Notes: a model not told the origin generated them from the sequence alone. Counted from the stretch's first letter, positions 24,229 through 33,830 are shown. The stretch: DNA of 64,000 bases from Ornithinimicrobium sp. (GCF_030537745.1 NZ_JAUNVI010000001.1:27345-91344), one strand, 5' to 3'. Numbers and translations: made by a program.

Positions 24229-25437
24229 TCACACCACTCTCTCGAAGACGGCCGCGAGCCCTTGCCCGCCGCCGATGCACATCGTCTCCAGAGCGTAGCG
24301 GCCCTGGCGTCGGTGCAGTTCGTAAGCGAGCGTTGCGAGGATGCGGGCGCCGGTCGCGCCGACGGGGTGGCCTAGTGAGATGCCCGAGCCGTTGACGTTG
24401 AGGCGGCCCCAGCGCGACGGGTCGGTCATGCCCCACTCGGTCATGACCGCCAGCGACTGTGCGGCAAAGGCTTCGTTGAGCTCGATGAGGTCCATGTCGT
24501 CCAGGGTCAGGCCAGCGCGCTCGAGGGCGGCGGCCGAGGAGGGGACCGGGCCGATCCCCATGGTCTGGGGCGGCACGGCGCAGACTGCCCAGGAGCGGAG
24601 CGCCAGCAGCGGGGTCAACCCGTGCTGGTGCGCGACGTCGAGGGTCGTGACGACGCAGAGCGCGGCGGCGTCGTTCTGGCCGCTGGCGTTGCCCGCCGTC
24701 ACCGTCGCCTCGGAGTCCGCACGCCCCATGATCGGTCGCAGCCCGGCGAGGACCTCGACCGTGGTGCCGGGGCGGATGTGCTCGTCCGCGTCGACGAGAG
24801 TCGTGCCCTTGCGGCCCTTGACCTCCACCGGGACCAGCTCGTCGGCGAAGCGACCCTCCGCCGCCGCGGTGGCTGCCACGTGGTGCGAGCGAGCGGCCAG
24901 CTCGTCCTGGGCCTGCCGGGAGATCCCGTAGTCGCGACGCAGGTTCTCGGCCGTCTCGATCATGCCGCCGGGAATGTCATGGTGCCGGCCGCCCGCGGTC
25001 GAGCGGGCCCGCGCCAGCCGGTCGGCGAGCTGGACCCCCTCTCCTCTGACCCCCTGGCGGAGCATCGCGTAGTGCTCGACCTGGCTCATCGACTCCGATC
25101 CCCCGGCGATGACCAACCGGGAGGCGCCGGTGGCCACCTGGCCGGCAGCCGTGAGGATCGCCTGCAGGCCAGATCCGCAGCGCCGGTCCAGCTGCATGCC
25201 TGGAGAACGATCCAGGCCAGCGTTGAGCGCGAGGATGCGCCCCAGCGCCGGGATCTCGCCGCTGGGATTGCTGTTGCCGACGATCACGTCGTCGACGTCA
25301 CCGTCCTCCAGGCCGGTCCGCTCGAGCAGCACGGTGAGCAGCGCCGTGCCCAGGTCAGCTGCGGACAGGGTGGCGAGGCTGCCAAGGAAACTGCCGACAG
25401 GTGTACGCAGCGGCGAGCAGATCACGATCTCAGACAC
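24229..25437 (-). CDS. Thiolase (acetyl-CoA acetyltransferase type)
   Basis: A 402-residue thiolase. The acylated Cys87 lies in LDRRCGSGLQA, the catalytic His in GISLGHPVGATGAR, the second Cys in ETMCIGGGQG, and LNEAFAAQSL is also conserved. It cleaves or forms 3-ketoacyl-CoA; a biosynthetic or degradative direction cannot be fixed. It might finish lysine catabolism by splitting acetoacetyl-CoA, but it is 4 kb from that operon and has its own promoter. The GTG start at 25437 follows a -10-like hexamer. Confidence 0.92.
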   Translation of the reverse strand: MSEIVICSPLRTPVGSFLGSLATLSAADLGTALLTVLLERTGLEDGDVDDVIVGNSNPSGEIPALGRILALNAGLDRSPGMQLDRRCGSGLQAILTAAGQVATGASRLVIAGGSESMSQVEHYAMLRQGVRGEGVQLADRLARARSTAGGRHHDIPGGMIETAENLRRDYGISRQAQDELAARSHHVAATAAAEGRFADELVPVEVKGRKGTTLVDADEHIRPGTTVEVLAGLRPIMGRADSEATVTAGNASGQNDAAALCVVTTLDVAHQHGLTPLLALRSWAVCAVPPQTMGIGPVPSSAAALERAGLTLDDMDLIELNEAFAAQSLAVMTEWGMTDPSRWGRLNVNGSGISLGHPVGATGARILATLAYELHRRQGRYALETMCIGGGQGLAAVFERVV

Positions 25438-25443
25438 ACCAGC

Positions 25444-25449
25444 ACCCTA
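25444..25449 (-). promoter_or_regulatory. -10 hexamer, leaderless start at 25437
   Basis: TAGGGT on the minus strand ends 6 nt before the GTG of the thiolase. Confidence 0.55.
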
Positions 25450-25524
25450 GCCCCGACCCGCTTCCGCCACCCCTCCCCTGCCCCACCGGGCGGTCGTCTC
25501 TGCCACACCGGGCGGGCCGGTGGG

Positions 25525-28497
25525 TCAGTCGAGGCGGTCGGCGGCGACCACACCGCGCAGGATGGCATCGCTGGCGCGGCGGGCAGTCTTGGCCAACTCA
25601 GGCTCCGCAGCGCGCGCGATCTGGCCGAGCAGGTCGACGATCTGCTTGCAGCGACGCACGAAGTCGCCGGCCGCGAGGTCGCCGTCGCGCAGGATCTCCT
25701 CGAGCTGGCGGCCCGAGGTCCACCGGTGCACGACCCAGGCGATGCCGGCGTCGAGCTCGCGGTCACCGTCGAGGCCGTGCTCGGACTTCAAGGTCATGAT
25801 CTCCCGCCAGCTGGCCCCCATCTCCCCCAGCGCCTCAGCCACCTCCACCGACGGCATTCGATCCTCACCCACGTCATCGCCGCGCGCTTCGTAGATCAGC
25901 GTCGAGACGACCGCGGCCAAGTCGGCGGGAGTGAGTCGCTTCCAGGTGCCGCGGCGCAACGCCTCAGCGACCACCAGGTCGAGCTCGGTATAGATCCGGC
26001 GCAGCCGCTCACCGGCGTCGGTCACCTGCTGCCCGTCCTCCGTCAGATAGCCCATCCCGGAGAGCAGGTCGCAAATCCGCTCGAACGTCTTAGCCACCGT
26101 GTTGGTGCGCTCGGACACCCGCCGCTGCAGGTCGTCAGTCTCCTTGAGCAACTGCCACCACCGGGCCGCCCACCGCGCGTGCTCCTCGCGATCTGGGCAG
26201 CCGTGGCAGGGGTGCGCCCGCAGCAGTGCGCGCACATCGTCGACGCGCTGCTCCCGCTCATCGAGGTATGACGTGCCCGCCAAGACGGCGACGTCGTCAC
26301 CGCCCGCGTCAGCCCCGCCCTGACGCTTACGCAGAGCGGGTGGCAACGGCTCACGCACGGTGTCGCGCAATGCCGACGCGAGATCCTTGCGCGCCTTGGG
26401 CGATCGGGGATTGAAGTGGGGCGGGATGCGCAGCGCGCCGATCACCTCAGGAGCGTCCTTCAGTCCGGCGACGCCCAGCTTCTGAAGGCTGCCGTTGGAC
26501 GTGAGCACCGTCGGCTCCGGCGAGGCGGCCGGGCCACGTTGCCCGCGCAGGACGACGGCCATCGTGCCCTTACGTCCGCCGTCGAGCTGGATCACCTGGC
26601 CCGGTGTCAGCTCCTCCAGGGACTGTGCGATGGCCTCGCGGCGGTAGGACTGACGGCGTTTGGCCTGCTTCTTCTCCAGAGTCGCCAGCTCGTGGCGCAT
26701 CTTGCCGTACTCCCCGAAGTCGCCCAGGTGGCACTGCATCGCCTCCGCATAGCCGGCCAGCCCGGCGACGTTGTCGCGGACCGTCGTAGTCAGCCCGACC
26801 ACGGACCGGTCGGCCTGGAACTGCGCGAAGCTGCTCTGCAAGAGCTCACGAGCCCGTTCCCGGCCATATTGCGCGACGAGGTTGACGGCCATGTTGGAGC
26901 TCGGCCGGAAGGAGCTGCGGAGCTGGTAGGTGCGCGTTGAGGCCAGACCCGCGACGTCCATGGGGTCGACTCCTCGTCGCCACAGCACCACTGCATGGCC
27001 TTCGATGTCGATCCCACGCCGACCTGCGCGGCCGGTGAGCTGGGTGTACTCCGCGGGCGTGACTTGCACGTGCGCCTCGCCGTTGAACTTCACCAACTTC
27101 TCCAGCACCACCGTCCGTGCCGGCATGTTGATGCCCAGCGCCAACGTCTCCGTGGCGAAGACAGCCTTGACCCGCCCCGCGGTGAAGAGCTCCTCCACGA
27201 CCTCCCGGAAGAGCGGCAGCATCCCGGCATGGTGGGCGGCATAGCCTCGTGCCAGGCCTTCCACAAAGTCGTGATAGCCGAGCACCGCGAGATCGGTGAG
27301 GTCCACGTCGGCCACGCGAGTTTGCACGAGCTCGCGGATCGCCGCTCCCTCCGCCTCGGTGACCAGCCGGGTGTTCCTGCCCAGGAGCTGCCCGACCGCA
27401 GCATCGCAGCCGGCACGGCTGAAGATGAAGGTGATCGCGGGCAGCAGGCCGCCCCGGTCCAACTGCTCGATCACCTGGGCTCGGCTCGCGACGCCGCCGG
27501 GCAGCGCGCCACGCTCGAGGGCCGGCACGGCATCGCCATACGCACGTCCTCGATCCGAGCGTTGGTCGTGCTGACCACGTTGCCCCTGTCTGCCCCGCTC
27601 GTCGCGGGCTCCGCCACGACCGCCCTGACCTCCCCGACCATGGCCACCGCCCTGACGTCCGCCTCCGGAGTCCCGACTCCCGCCGCGCGGCTGGCCGCGG
27701 CGGCCACGCGGCCCCCCGGCGTCCTCCCGCGACCAGTGGCCCACCGAGCTGCGCTCCGCCTGGCTGATCTTCTGCAACATCTCCGGGTTGACCCGCGCCG
27801 TCCCCGGCCCCTGCCCGTCGCTGACGAAGAGATCGAAGAGCTGGGTGCCCACGAGCATGTGCTGCCACAGCGGGACCGGTCGGTGCTCGGAGACGATCAC
27901 CTCGGTGTTGCCGCGCACCGTGGACAGCCAGTCGCCGAACTCCTCGGCGTTGCTGACCGTGGCGGACAGCGAGATCACCTGCACTGAGGCAGGCAGGTGG
28001 ATGATGACCTCTTCCCACACGGCCCCACGCCAGCGGTCGGCCAGGTAGTGCACCTCGTCCATGACCACGAAGCCGAGCCCGGTCAGCGTGCGGGAGGCGG
28101 CATACATCATGTTGCGCAGCACTTCGGTGGTCATGACGACGATCGGCGCCTCGCCGTTGATCGAGGCGTCCCCGGTCAGCAGGCCGACGCGGCTGACTCC
28201 GTAACGGTCGACCAGATCGTGATATTTCTGGTTGGACAGCGCCTTGATGGGCGTGGTGTAGAACGCCTTGCGCCCGGTCTCCAGGGCGAGGGCGACAGCA
28301 AACTCTCCCACCACCGTCTTGCCCGCCCCGGTCGGCGCCGCGACCAGGACGCCTGAGCCGTCCTGCACTGCCTGGATGCCCGCGAGCTGGAAGGGGTCGA
28401 GCTCGAAGTCGAGGCTCTGGGCGAAGCGCCCGGCCGGGGTCGCGGCGAAAGCTGCTCGCTCACGCGCCAGGGCGTACTGCTCGGCGGGGGTGGACAT
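25525..28497 (-). CDS. helY: Ski2/Mtr4-like DEAD/DEAH helicase (HelY type)
   Basis: A 990-residue superfamily 2 helicase resembling mycobacterial HelY and eukaryotic Ski2/Mtr4 RNA helicases. Walker A is APTGAGKT (residues 54-61), motif II DEVH (147-150) and motif III SAT (178-180). The second RecA domain has the QLTGRAGRRGID motif VI. A C-terminal DSHCT-type helical region follows. Residues 261-320 are an Arg/Gly/Gln-rich, probably disordered insert between the two RecA domains. A CHGC motif near residue 750 may bind metal. It is likely involved in RNA turnover. Confidence 0.93.
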   Translation of the reverse strand: MSTPAEQYALARERAAFAATPAGRFAQSLDFELDPFQLAGIQAVQDGSGVLVAAPTGAGKTVVGEFAVALALETGRKAFYTTPIKALSNQKYHDLVDRYGVSRVGLLTGDASINGEAPIVVMTTEVLRNMMYAASRTLTGLGFVVMDEVHYLADRWRGAVWEEVIIHLPASVQVISLSATVSNAEEFGDWLSTVRGNTEVIVSEHRPVPLWQHMLVGTQLFDLFVSDGQGPGTARVNPEMLQKISQAERSSVGHWSREDAGGPRGRRGQPRGGSRDSGGGRQGGGHGRGGQGGRGGARDERGRQGQRGQHDQRSDRGRAYGDAVPALERGALPGGVASRAQVIEQLDRGGLLPAITFIFSRAGCDAAVGQLLGRNTRLVTEAEGAAIRELVQTRVADVDLTDLAVLGYHDFVEGLARGYAAHHAGMLPLFREVVEELFTAGRVKAVFATETLALGINMPARTVVLEKLVKFNGEAHVQVTPAEYTQLTGRAGRRGIDIEGHAVVLWRRGVDPMDVAGLASTRTYQLRSSFRPSSNMAVNLVAQYGRERARELLQSSFAQFQADRSVVGLTTTVRDNVAGLAGYAEAMQCHLGDFGEYGKMRHELATLEKKQAKRRQSYRREAIAQSLEELTPGQVIQLDGGRKGTMAVVLRGQRGPAASPEPTVLTSNGSLQKLGVAGLKDAPEVIGALRIPPHFNPRSPKARKDLASALRDTVREPLPPALRKRQGGADAGGDDVAVLAGTSYLDEREQRVDDVRALLRAHPCHGCPDREEHARWAARWWQLLKETDDLQRRVSERTNTVAKTFERICDLLSGMGYLTEDGQQVTDAGERLRRIYTELDLVVAEALRRGTWKRLTPADLAAVVSTLIYEARGDDVGEDRMPSVEVAEALGEMGASWREIMTLKSEHGLDGDRELDAGIAWVVHRWTSGRQLEEILRDGDLAAGDFVRRCKQIVDLLGQIARAAEPELAKTARRASDAILRGVVAADRLD

Positions 28498-28504
28498 GCG
28501 CTCC

Positions 28505-28510
28505 AGGCTA
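28505..28510 (-). promoter_or_regulatory. -10 hexamer, leaderless start at 28497
   Basis: TAGCCT on the minus strand ends 7 nt before the helicase ATG; it lies between the helicase start and the end of the lipid kinase gene. Confidence 0.5.
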
Positions 28511-29401
28511 TGTCAGGGGCGGGGCGATCATCTGCAGGTCTGCCGGGGACAGTCGGACCGTCAACGGCAGCGGTCCGACTTCCTCCCCGTCGGCCTGCGC
28601 CACGATGTCCGCCGGCCCGGCGATGCGGACCTCGTGGGCGGGCGTGATGCGCACCGCACTGTGGGAGGTATGGCGAGCCGCCCTCACCTGTCGTAACAGC
28701 CCCAGGGCCTGGAGCGGGGTGACCGGACGGATGACGACCAGGTCGAGCCAGCCGTCTGAGGGGTCGGCCTGCGGCGCGATCCGCAGGCCACCTCCGAAGA
28801 CCGGCATGTTGACCGGGGCGACGACGAGAGCGTCGAGCTCCTCGGTGCAGCCGTCGACGGTCAGGGTGTAGTGCAGGGGCGGCTGGCGTCGCAGCAGCGC
28901 GATCTCGATCAACGCAGCCATGGTGTAGGAGAAGGAGCCCAGGTGCCTGGCTGATCCACTGGCCCGCACCGAGATCCGCGCGTCCAGAGCGGCGGGTACG
29001 GAGCCAAGGACATGGCGATCAAGGTCAGGTAGGTAGAGGGTGTCCACGGTCCGGCGATGATCGGCCAGCAAGGTCTCCAGCGCACCCTCGGGCCCGAGCG
29101 GGATGCGCAAGGAGCGAGCGTTGTCGTTGCCGGTCCCGGACGGCAAGATGGCGACCGCGGTGCTGGTGCCGGCACACAGGTCGGTGGCCAGGCTCACGCC
29201 CCCGTCACCACCGGCGACCACGAGCACGTCGAGCCCTTCGGCCACCAGCTGCCCACAGGCGCTCCGGGCGTGGTCCAGGCTGTCCGCGGTCACCTCGACG
29301 ACGTCGTGACCGGCGGCGCGCAGCCGACGGACCGCCTCCTGCCCCAGCTCGGCGGCGCGCCCCCGCCCGGATCGTCGCCCGTGCGCGACGGCATACCTCA
29401 T
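28508..29401 (-). CDS. Diacylglycerol kinase-family lipid kinase
   Basis: A 297-residue ATP-dependent lipid or diacylglycerol kinase. VVAGGDGGVSLA and LPSGTGNDNARSL are the nucleotide-binding and phosphate-loop signatures of the DAGK catalytic domain. A C-terminal beta-sandwich ends with the acidic AQADGEEVGPLP motif. The ATG at 29401 overlaps the tatC stop (ATGA), which rules out the longer reading. It may recycle diacylglycerol or make phosphatidate; the lipid is unknown. Confidence 0.9.
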   Translation of the reverse strand: MRYAVAHGRRSGRGRAAELGQEAVRRLRAAGHDVVEVTADSLDHARSACGQLVAEGLDVLVVAGGDGGVSLATDLCAGTSTAVAILPSGTGNDNARSLRIPLGPEGALETLLADHRRTVDTLYLPDLDRHVLGSVPAALDARISVRASGSARHLGSFSYTMAALIEIALLRRQPPLHYTLTVDGCTEELDALVVAPVNMPVFGGGLRIAPQADPSDGWLDLVVIRPVTPLQALGLLRQVRAARHTSHSAVRITPAHEVRIAGPADIVAQADGEEVGPLPLTVRLSPADLQMIAPPLT

Positions 29402-30222
29402 GACAGTGGAGTCGCCTCGTCGGGCGAGAGGCGGGCGTAGCGGTTGCGGGGGTCGACTCCACGTTTGCGCCGCAGTCTCTCCATGAAGAATGCGACGGCG
29501 ACAGCGCACCAGAAGAGGGCGAAGACCGGCGCCGCCATCGCGAGCATGGAGACGGCCGACGGGTCGGGTGTCATGAACGCCGAGAAGATGAGGATGCCGA
29601 ACAGCGTGATCCGCCACGACTTGCGCATGAGGTGCGCCGGGAGGATGCCGATCTGGTTGAGCGCCACGAGGAGCACGGGCAGCAAAAAAGCGAGCCCGAA
29701 GGCCAGGCAGAAGAAGAGCGCGGTCGAAAAATAGTCGTTGGCCGTCTGGATGTTGGCCAGGCCCTTCGGCGTGAAAGACAGGAGAATCCCCACCAGGCGA
29801 GGGAAGGTGTAAGCGGCCATCGCGGCACCGAGGAAGAACAGCGGGATGCTGATGAAGAAGTAGACCAGCGCGATCTTCCGCTCTTTAGGCAACAGGCCAG
29901 GCAGCAGAAATCCCCAGGCCTGCCACAACCAGACGGGGCTCGCCATGAGGATGCCGACGAACACCGCGACCTTGAGCCGCATCGCGAAGGGGCCGGTGAT
30001 GCTGTTGAAGTTGAGCGAGACAAGGTCGTCGCCGCGCTCGTTCTTAACCGCCTCGATAGGGGCGGTGAGAAAGGCGATGACCGGGTCGTAGAGATACCAG
30101 CCGACGATGGCCGCGACGGTGATCGCCACGGTGGCGATCAGCACCCGGTTGCGCAGTTCGCGAAAGTGCGCCCCGAGGGGCATGCGCCCTTCGGGGTCCT
30201 TGGCTCGGCGCAGGCGTGGCAC
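29398..30222 (-). CDS. tatC: Twin-arginine translocase subunit TatC
   Basis: The six-helix core of the Tat export channel, which receives folded proteins with twin-arginine signals. HFRELRNRVLIA near the N-terminus is the signature first cytoplasmic segment, the glutamate-bearing loop is recognisable, and SWRITLFGILIFSAFMTPDP is typical of helices four to five. Length is 274 residues. A GTG at 30222 is used; an ATG at 30183 with GAAGGG upstream is an alternative. It follows tatA by 44 bases, as in other actinobacteria. Confidence 0.95.
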   Translation of the reverse strand: MPRLRRAKDPEGRMPLGAHFRELRNRVLIATVAITVAAIVGWYLYDPVIAFLTAPIEAVKNERGDDLVSLNFNSITGPFAMRLKVAVFVGILMASPVWLWQAWGFLLPGLLPKERKIALVYFFISIPLFFLGAAMAAYTFPRLVGILLSFTPKGLANIQTANDYFSTALFFCLAFGLAFLLPVLLVALNQIGILPAHLMRKSWRITLFGILIFSAFMTPDPSAVSMLAMAAPVFALFWCAVAVAFFMERLRRKRGVDPRNRYARLSPDEATPLS

Positions 30223-30266
30223 GTGAGGGTATGACGCAGTTCGGGGTCGCTAGATCCGCGTGCCGG

Positions 30267-30596
30267 TCAGGCGCGGGGATCCACGTCGTCGCCACGTCGG
30301 TCCGACAGCTTGCGATACTCATCGTCGGCCGTGTCGCGATAACGGTTGCCAGTGCGCTTCTCGCTGGAGCTGTCGTGGCGTTGGTCGTCGACTGCGCCGT
30401 GGCGCTCGGACGGCGACGGCGCGGCAACGTCGTGGTCCTTGCGGGCGGCGCTGTCGTCCTTCATCTGGTCCACCTCGGTCTTGAAGACCCGCATCGACTC
30501 ACCCAGGCTGCGGGCAGCGTTAGGCAGGTTCTTCCACCCGAAGAGCAGGATGAAGGCGACGATGAGGACGATGACGTGCCAGGCCTGGAGGCGCAT
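30267..30596 (-). CDS. tatA: Twin-arginine translocase subunit TatA
   Basis: A pore-forming Tat subunit, 109 residues. One N-terminal membrane helix is followed by the hinge FGWKNLPNAARSLGESMRVFK, typical of actinobacterial TatA, and a long hydrophilic acidic/basic tail. It is encoded between pafC and tatC on the same strand, the arrangement seen in Mycobacterium and Streptomyces. Confidence 0.93.
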   Translation of the reverse strand: MRLQAWHVIVLIVAFILLFGWKNLPNAARSLGESMRVFKTEVDQMKDDSAARKDHDVAAPSPSERHGAVDDQRHDSSSEKRTGNRYRDTADDEYRKLSDRRGDDVDPRA

Positions 30597-30648
30597 GCGG
30601 ATTTCCTTCTCTCAAGTCACGGACGCACCAAGAAGCGCAGCCGTCACC

Positions 30649-31629
30649 TCAGTCTAACCGGGCCGCCTGGGTGTGCCCGAGCAACGCCGCCGCCGCTCCC
30701 GACGCTACCGACTCGACTAGGCCCGCAGGGGCGAGCACGCGCACCTGCCCGCCCTGGCGCCAGACCAGGCGCTGAAGCCACCCGGGGTCGGCCACCCGCA
30801 GGATCACCTCCAGCGAGCCGTCCTCGCCGGCGTCGACCTGCTCCGTCGGCAGGTTCTCGGCGATCCACGCGGCGGCAGGGTCGAGGTGGAGGGTAACCGT
30901 GAGATCTTCAGGTGCGGCGCGATAGACGCCAGCGCCGAGGTCGCGGGGCGGTAGGTCGACTGGTGGGGTGCCGTCCTCCTCCAGCACGGTCACGTCCTCG
31001 ATCCGATCGAAGCGGAAGAGCCGCACACCTTGCGCGCGATGGCACCACGCTTCCAGATACCAGCGCCCATCGACGCTGACCGCGCGGACCGGGTCGACGT
31101 CGCGCTCCGTCGTCTCGTCGCGACTGGCAACGGTGTAGCGCAGGTGCAGTCGACGGTGCTCGGTGAGTCCTTGCCGGATCCGGGTGGCAAACTCCGGCGC
31201 AATCGGCTGCTCGAGGTCGACGCGGACCTGCGCCGCAGTGGCGGCCGCGTCACCCGCGGCGGCCTCCAGCTTGGCGAGGGCACGGTCGATCGCCTCGTGC
31301 TGCGCCAAGCCGGGGGTGTCGGCGAGAGCACGCAGGGCGACGATGAGCGCGAGTGCCTCGTCGCGGCCTAGGCGGAGGGGTCGGGCGATGGTGTCGGCGT
31401 TGGAGACGAAGACCCGGCCGCCCTCCCAGGACGCCTCGATGAGGTCGTCAGGATAGTGACCGGGCAGCCCGCAGACGAAGAGGAGCTGAAGGTCGTCGAT
31501 GACCTGCTCCTGGCTGACCCCGAGCTCCTGCGCAGCACTGGCCAGGTCGATCCCTTGCCGGTTGAGCAGCCACGGCACCATGGTCAGCAACCGCCCTAGC
31601 CGGGACGTCGCGCTCTCGTAGGTCACCAT
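30649..31629 (-). CDS. pafC: WYL-domain transcription regulator PafC
   Basis: The second half of the PafB-PafC heterodimer, which in mycobacteria activates LexA/RecA-independent DNA-damage genes. The 326-residue product has an N-terminal winged helix (RLLTMVPWLLNRQGID and SQEQVIDDLQLLFVCG) and a WYL domain (WYLEAWCHRAQGVRLFRFDRI), then a WCX C-terminal part. Its ATG overlaps the pafB stop (TGATG), so the two are coupled. It is named from this pairing and from its place by tatA. Confidence 0.92.
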   Translation of the reverse strand: MVTYESATSRLGRLLTMVPWLLNRQGIDLASAAQELGVSQEQVIDDLQLLFVCGLPGHYPDDLIEASWEGGRVFVSNADTIARPLRLGRDEALALIVALRALADTPGLAQHEAIDRALAKLEAAAGDAAATAAQVRVDLEQPIAPEFATRIRQGLTEHRRLHLRYTVASRDETTERDVDPVRAVSVDGRWYLEAWCHRAQGVRLFRFDRIEDVTVLEEDGTPPVDLPPRDLGAGVYRAAPEDLTVTLHLDPAAAWIAENLPTEQVDAGEDGSLEVILRVADPGWLQRLVWRQGGQVRVLAPAGLVESVASGAAAALLGHTQAARLD

Positions 31630-32642
31630 CAGCGCCCGCCTCCGTGCGCCTCGACAACGGATCGGAGTGCGGCGACGACCGCGTCCCGGACCTCCGGAGG
31701 GTCGACCACGCGCACGTCTGGTCCCGCGGCACACAGCTCCTGGACGGTGCTGCGGATCCGGGTGACCTCCAGGTCGAGCGTGTCCCAGCCGTCCTGGGAG
31801 GCGCCGTCGATGATGGTGGCGCGGCGTCGCACGGAGGAGGCTGCGCCCTCTCGGACCTGGACCCGCACGGTCGTCGTCGTGCCGGCGTCCTCGCCATAGC
31901 TCCGGCGGATCATCGCGATCGCGTCGTGGTCGGCGGGCACCTGGAAAGCATCAGAGTGGCCACTGGTCGGCTTGCCGACGATCCGGTCCAGCCGGAAGAC
32001 GCGCGGGGCGTCCCGGTCGAGGTCGTGCGCGGTGAGATACCACCGGCCGTGCCAGTTGGTCAGCCCCCACGGCTGCACCCGACGGGTGGTCAGACCTGCT
32101 CCCCCGCCACCGCGGTAGTCGAAGCCCAGCAGGGTGCGGGAGAGCACGGCGTCACGGACCGGCTCGAAGGCGGGCTCGGTGGTATGCAGCAACGGCTCGA
32201 TCCCCGAGACCGATGCTTCGTCCCGGACCAGGCCCGCCGCGTCGAGCTTGCGCAGCGCCTGGGCGGCTGGTCCGGCGAGGCTGGCTTGCGACCAGGCCCG
32301 GCTCGCCAGGCCCAGGACCGCGATTTCGTCAGGCTCGAAGTCGAGCTGAGGCAGCGCATACTCCCGCTGGTCGATCCGGTAGCCCTGCTCGTCGTCGAAG
32401 AAGGGGTCGATCGGCTCGGTCCGCAGCGGGATGCCCAGGCCCCGAAGCTCGTCCTTGTCGCGCTCAAACATCCGCTCGAAGGCTTCGTCGTTGCCGGCCA
32501 GATAGTCGGGCACCACCGCGCGGATGCGGGCCTTGGACAGGGGCTGACGCGTCGAGAGCAGCGCGATGACGAGGTTGAGCAGCCGCTCCGTCTTGGCCGC
32601 TGCGGGGGTCGGGCCCTTGGGAGCAGATGCGGAAGGAGCCAT
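31629..32642 (-). CDS. pafB: WYL-domain transcription regulator PafB
   Basis: The partner of PafC, 337 residues. The N-terminal DNA-binding part (TERLLNLVIALLSTRQPLSK, followed by the DYLAGNDEAFERMFERDKDELRGLG region that is typical of PafB) precedes a WYL domain containing GRWYLTAHDLDRDAPRVFRL. The ATG at 32642 has a -10-like TAGCGT seven bases upstream, which suggests that pafBC-tat transcription can begin here. The adjacent pup/pafA genes lie 3 kb upstream on the same strand. Confidence 0.92.
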   Translation of the reverse strand: MAPSASAPKGPTPAAAKTERLLNLVIALLSTRQPLSKARIRAVVPDYLAGNDEAFERMFERDKDELRGLGIPLRTEPIDPFFDDEQGYRIDQREYALPQLDFEPDEIAVLGLASRAWSQASLAGPAAQALRKLDAAGLVRDEASVSGIEPLLHTTEPAFEPVRDAVLSRTLLGFDYRGGGGAGLTTRRVQPWGLTNWHGRWYLTAHDLDRDAPRVFRLDRIVGKPTSGHSDAFQVPADHDAIAMIRRSYGEDAGTTTTVRVQVREGAASSVRRRATIIDGASQDGWDTLDLEVTRIRSTVQELCAAGPDVRVVDPPEVRDAVVAALRSVVEAHGGGR

Positions 32643-32649
32643 GCCCCCC

Positions 32650-32655
32650 ACGCTA
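32650..32655 (-). promoter_or_regulatory. -10 hexamer, leaderless start at 32642
   Basis: TAGCGT on the minus strand ends 7 nt before the pafB ATG and abuts the stop codon of the DUF3866 gene. Confidence 0.55.
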
Positions 32656-33795
32656 CTAGACACCTGTGCGATCATCGCGTCGCGCTTGCCCCGCGAGCCG
32701 GGCCGCGTGCCGACCGGCCGCCGCGGCTGCGACGAAGGATGCGGCGTCCTGATCCAGGCTTCGGCCCATCGTCGTCAGCCGGACCGCAGAGCTGCTCAGT
32801 GCCTCGAGCAGACCGTCGACCTCGACGTCGACACGCTGCAGGTGATGGGCCGACCCGATCAGCGCGTTCACCTGCGTTGCGACGGCGACCAGACAGTCGT
32901 CGGTGGACTCGTTGCCGGTCTGACCGATCGGGACAGGGATCTGGGCACCGTGGGCCAGGACGCGACCGTAGGCCGTGACGCTGTGGTGCGACAGTCCCCG
33001 GTGCCGGCGTCTCTGGTCGGCCTCGGAGACCCGCAACGAGGCGATCGGGACACCGCCCAGCACGGCAGCCGCGTTGAGCGCCTCCCCCGCTGAGACTCCC
33101 GAGAACCCCCACCTCGTGCCGGTGCCGAGGTTGCCCGGGCCCTGGCTCACGACCACGAGGTCTGCGCCGACGACGTGCTGGGCCGCGAGCAGCGCGCTGT
33201 GCACTGTCACGGCCTCCAGGTCTCCGCCATAGGACTGGCCGGCGGTGATCACGCAGGTGAGGCTGCCCGAGGCGCGCAGCTGGGCGCAGGTCCGGGAGAA
33301 GGCTGCCGGCAGCGCTCCCCCGTCGGTCATCACATACGCGATTCGGGCGGCGGGCCAGGTGTCCTGGACGCCCACGACGATTGCCGGCAGGGCCGAGTGC
33401 AGATCGGCCGCGACCACGGGCAGCCCGAAGAGGTTGTCCGCGTCCGCCAGCTCGGCATAATGCTCGCCCTCGGGGTCGTCGACACCCAGGACCATGGTCT
33501 GCAGCGGCGCGTAGCGAGCCTTGACCAGGTGACCGGGCGCGCCCAGCTCGACGCGTGGCCAGGCCTGCGGCCGGTCGGGGATGGCCACGACCAGGGCATA
33601 GCCGCCGGTCCCCAGCGCGCGCTCCAGAGCCGTCGTGTTGAGCAGGACGCGATCGCCAGGGACAGGGGTCCCGACCACGCCCGGATAGGCCAGCGCGCGC
33701 ACCTGGCCCAGGTCCGCGACCTCGACATCCAGCTCGACGACGCCGTCCCAGCCGGGCCGCCTCGCCGACACCACTCCCTCGCGCCACTGGATCAC
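32656..33795 (-). CDS. DUF3866 family protein
   Basis: A 379-residue actinobacterial protein of the DUF3866 family, conserved next to pafBC in many genomes. Recognisable parts are the N-terminal WDGVVELDV strand region, GPGNLGTGTRWGFSGVSAGEALNAA and RGLSHHSVTAYGR. It has no signal peptide or membrane helix. The start is a GTG at 33795 with a -10-like hexamer six bases upstream. The function is unknown; the neighbourhood hints at DNA damage response or protein turnover. Confidence 0.88.
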   Translation of the reverse strand: MIQWREGVVSARRPGWDGVVELDVEVADLGQVRALAYPGVVGTPVPGDRVLLNTTALERALGTGGYALVVAIPDRPQAWPRVELGAPGHLVKARYAPLQTMVLGVDDPEGEHYAELADADNLFGLPVVAADLHSALPAIVVGVQDTWPAARIAYVMTDGGALPAAFSRTCAQLRASGSLTCVITAGQSYGGDLEAVTVHSALLAAQHVVGADLVVVSQGPGNLGTGTRWGFSGVSAGEALNAAAVLGGVPIASLRVSEADQRRRHRGLSHHSVTAYGRVLAHGAQIPVPIGQTGNESTDDCLVAVATQVNALIGSAHHLQRVDVEVDGLLEALSSSAVRLTTMGRSLDQDAASFVAAAAAGRHAARLAGQARRDDRTGV

Positions 33796-33801
33796 CCCGC
33801 G

Positions 33802-33807
33802 AGCCTA
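33802..33807 (-). promoter_or_regulatory. -10 hexamer, leaderless start at 33795
   Basis: TAGGCT on the minus strand ends 6 nt before the GTG of the DUF3866 gene. Confidence 0.5.
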
Positions 33808-33830
33808 GGTCACCGGGTCCGGGCGCAGAG

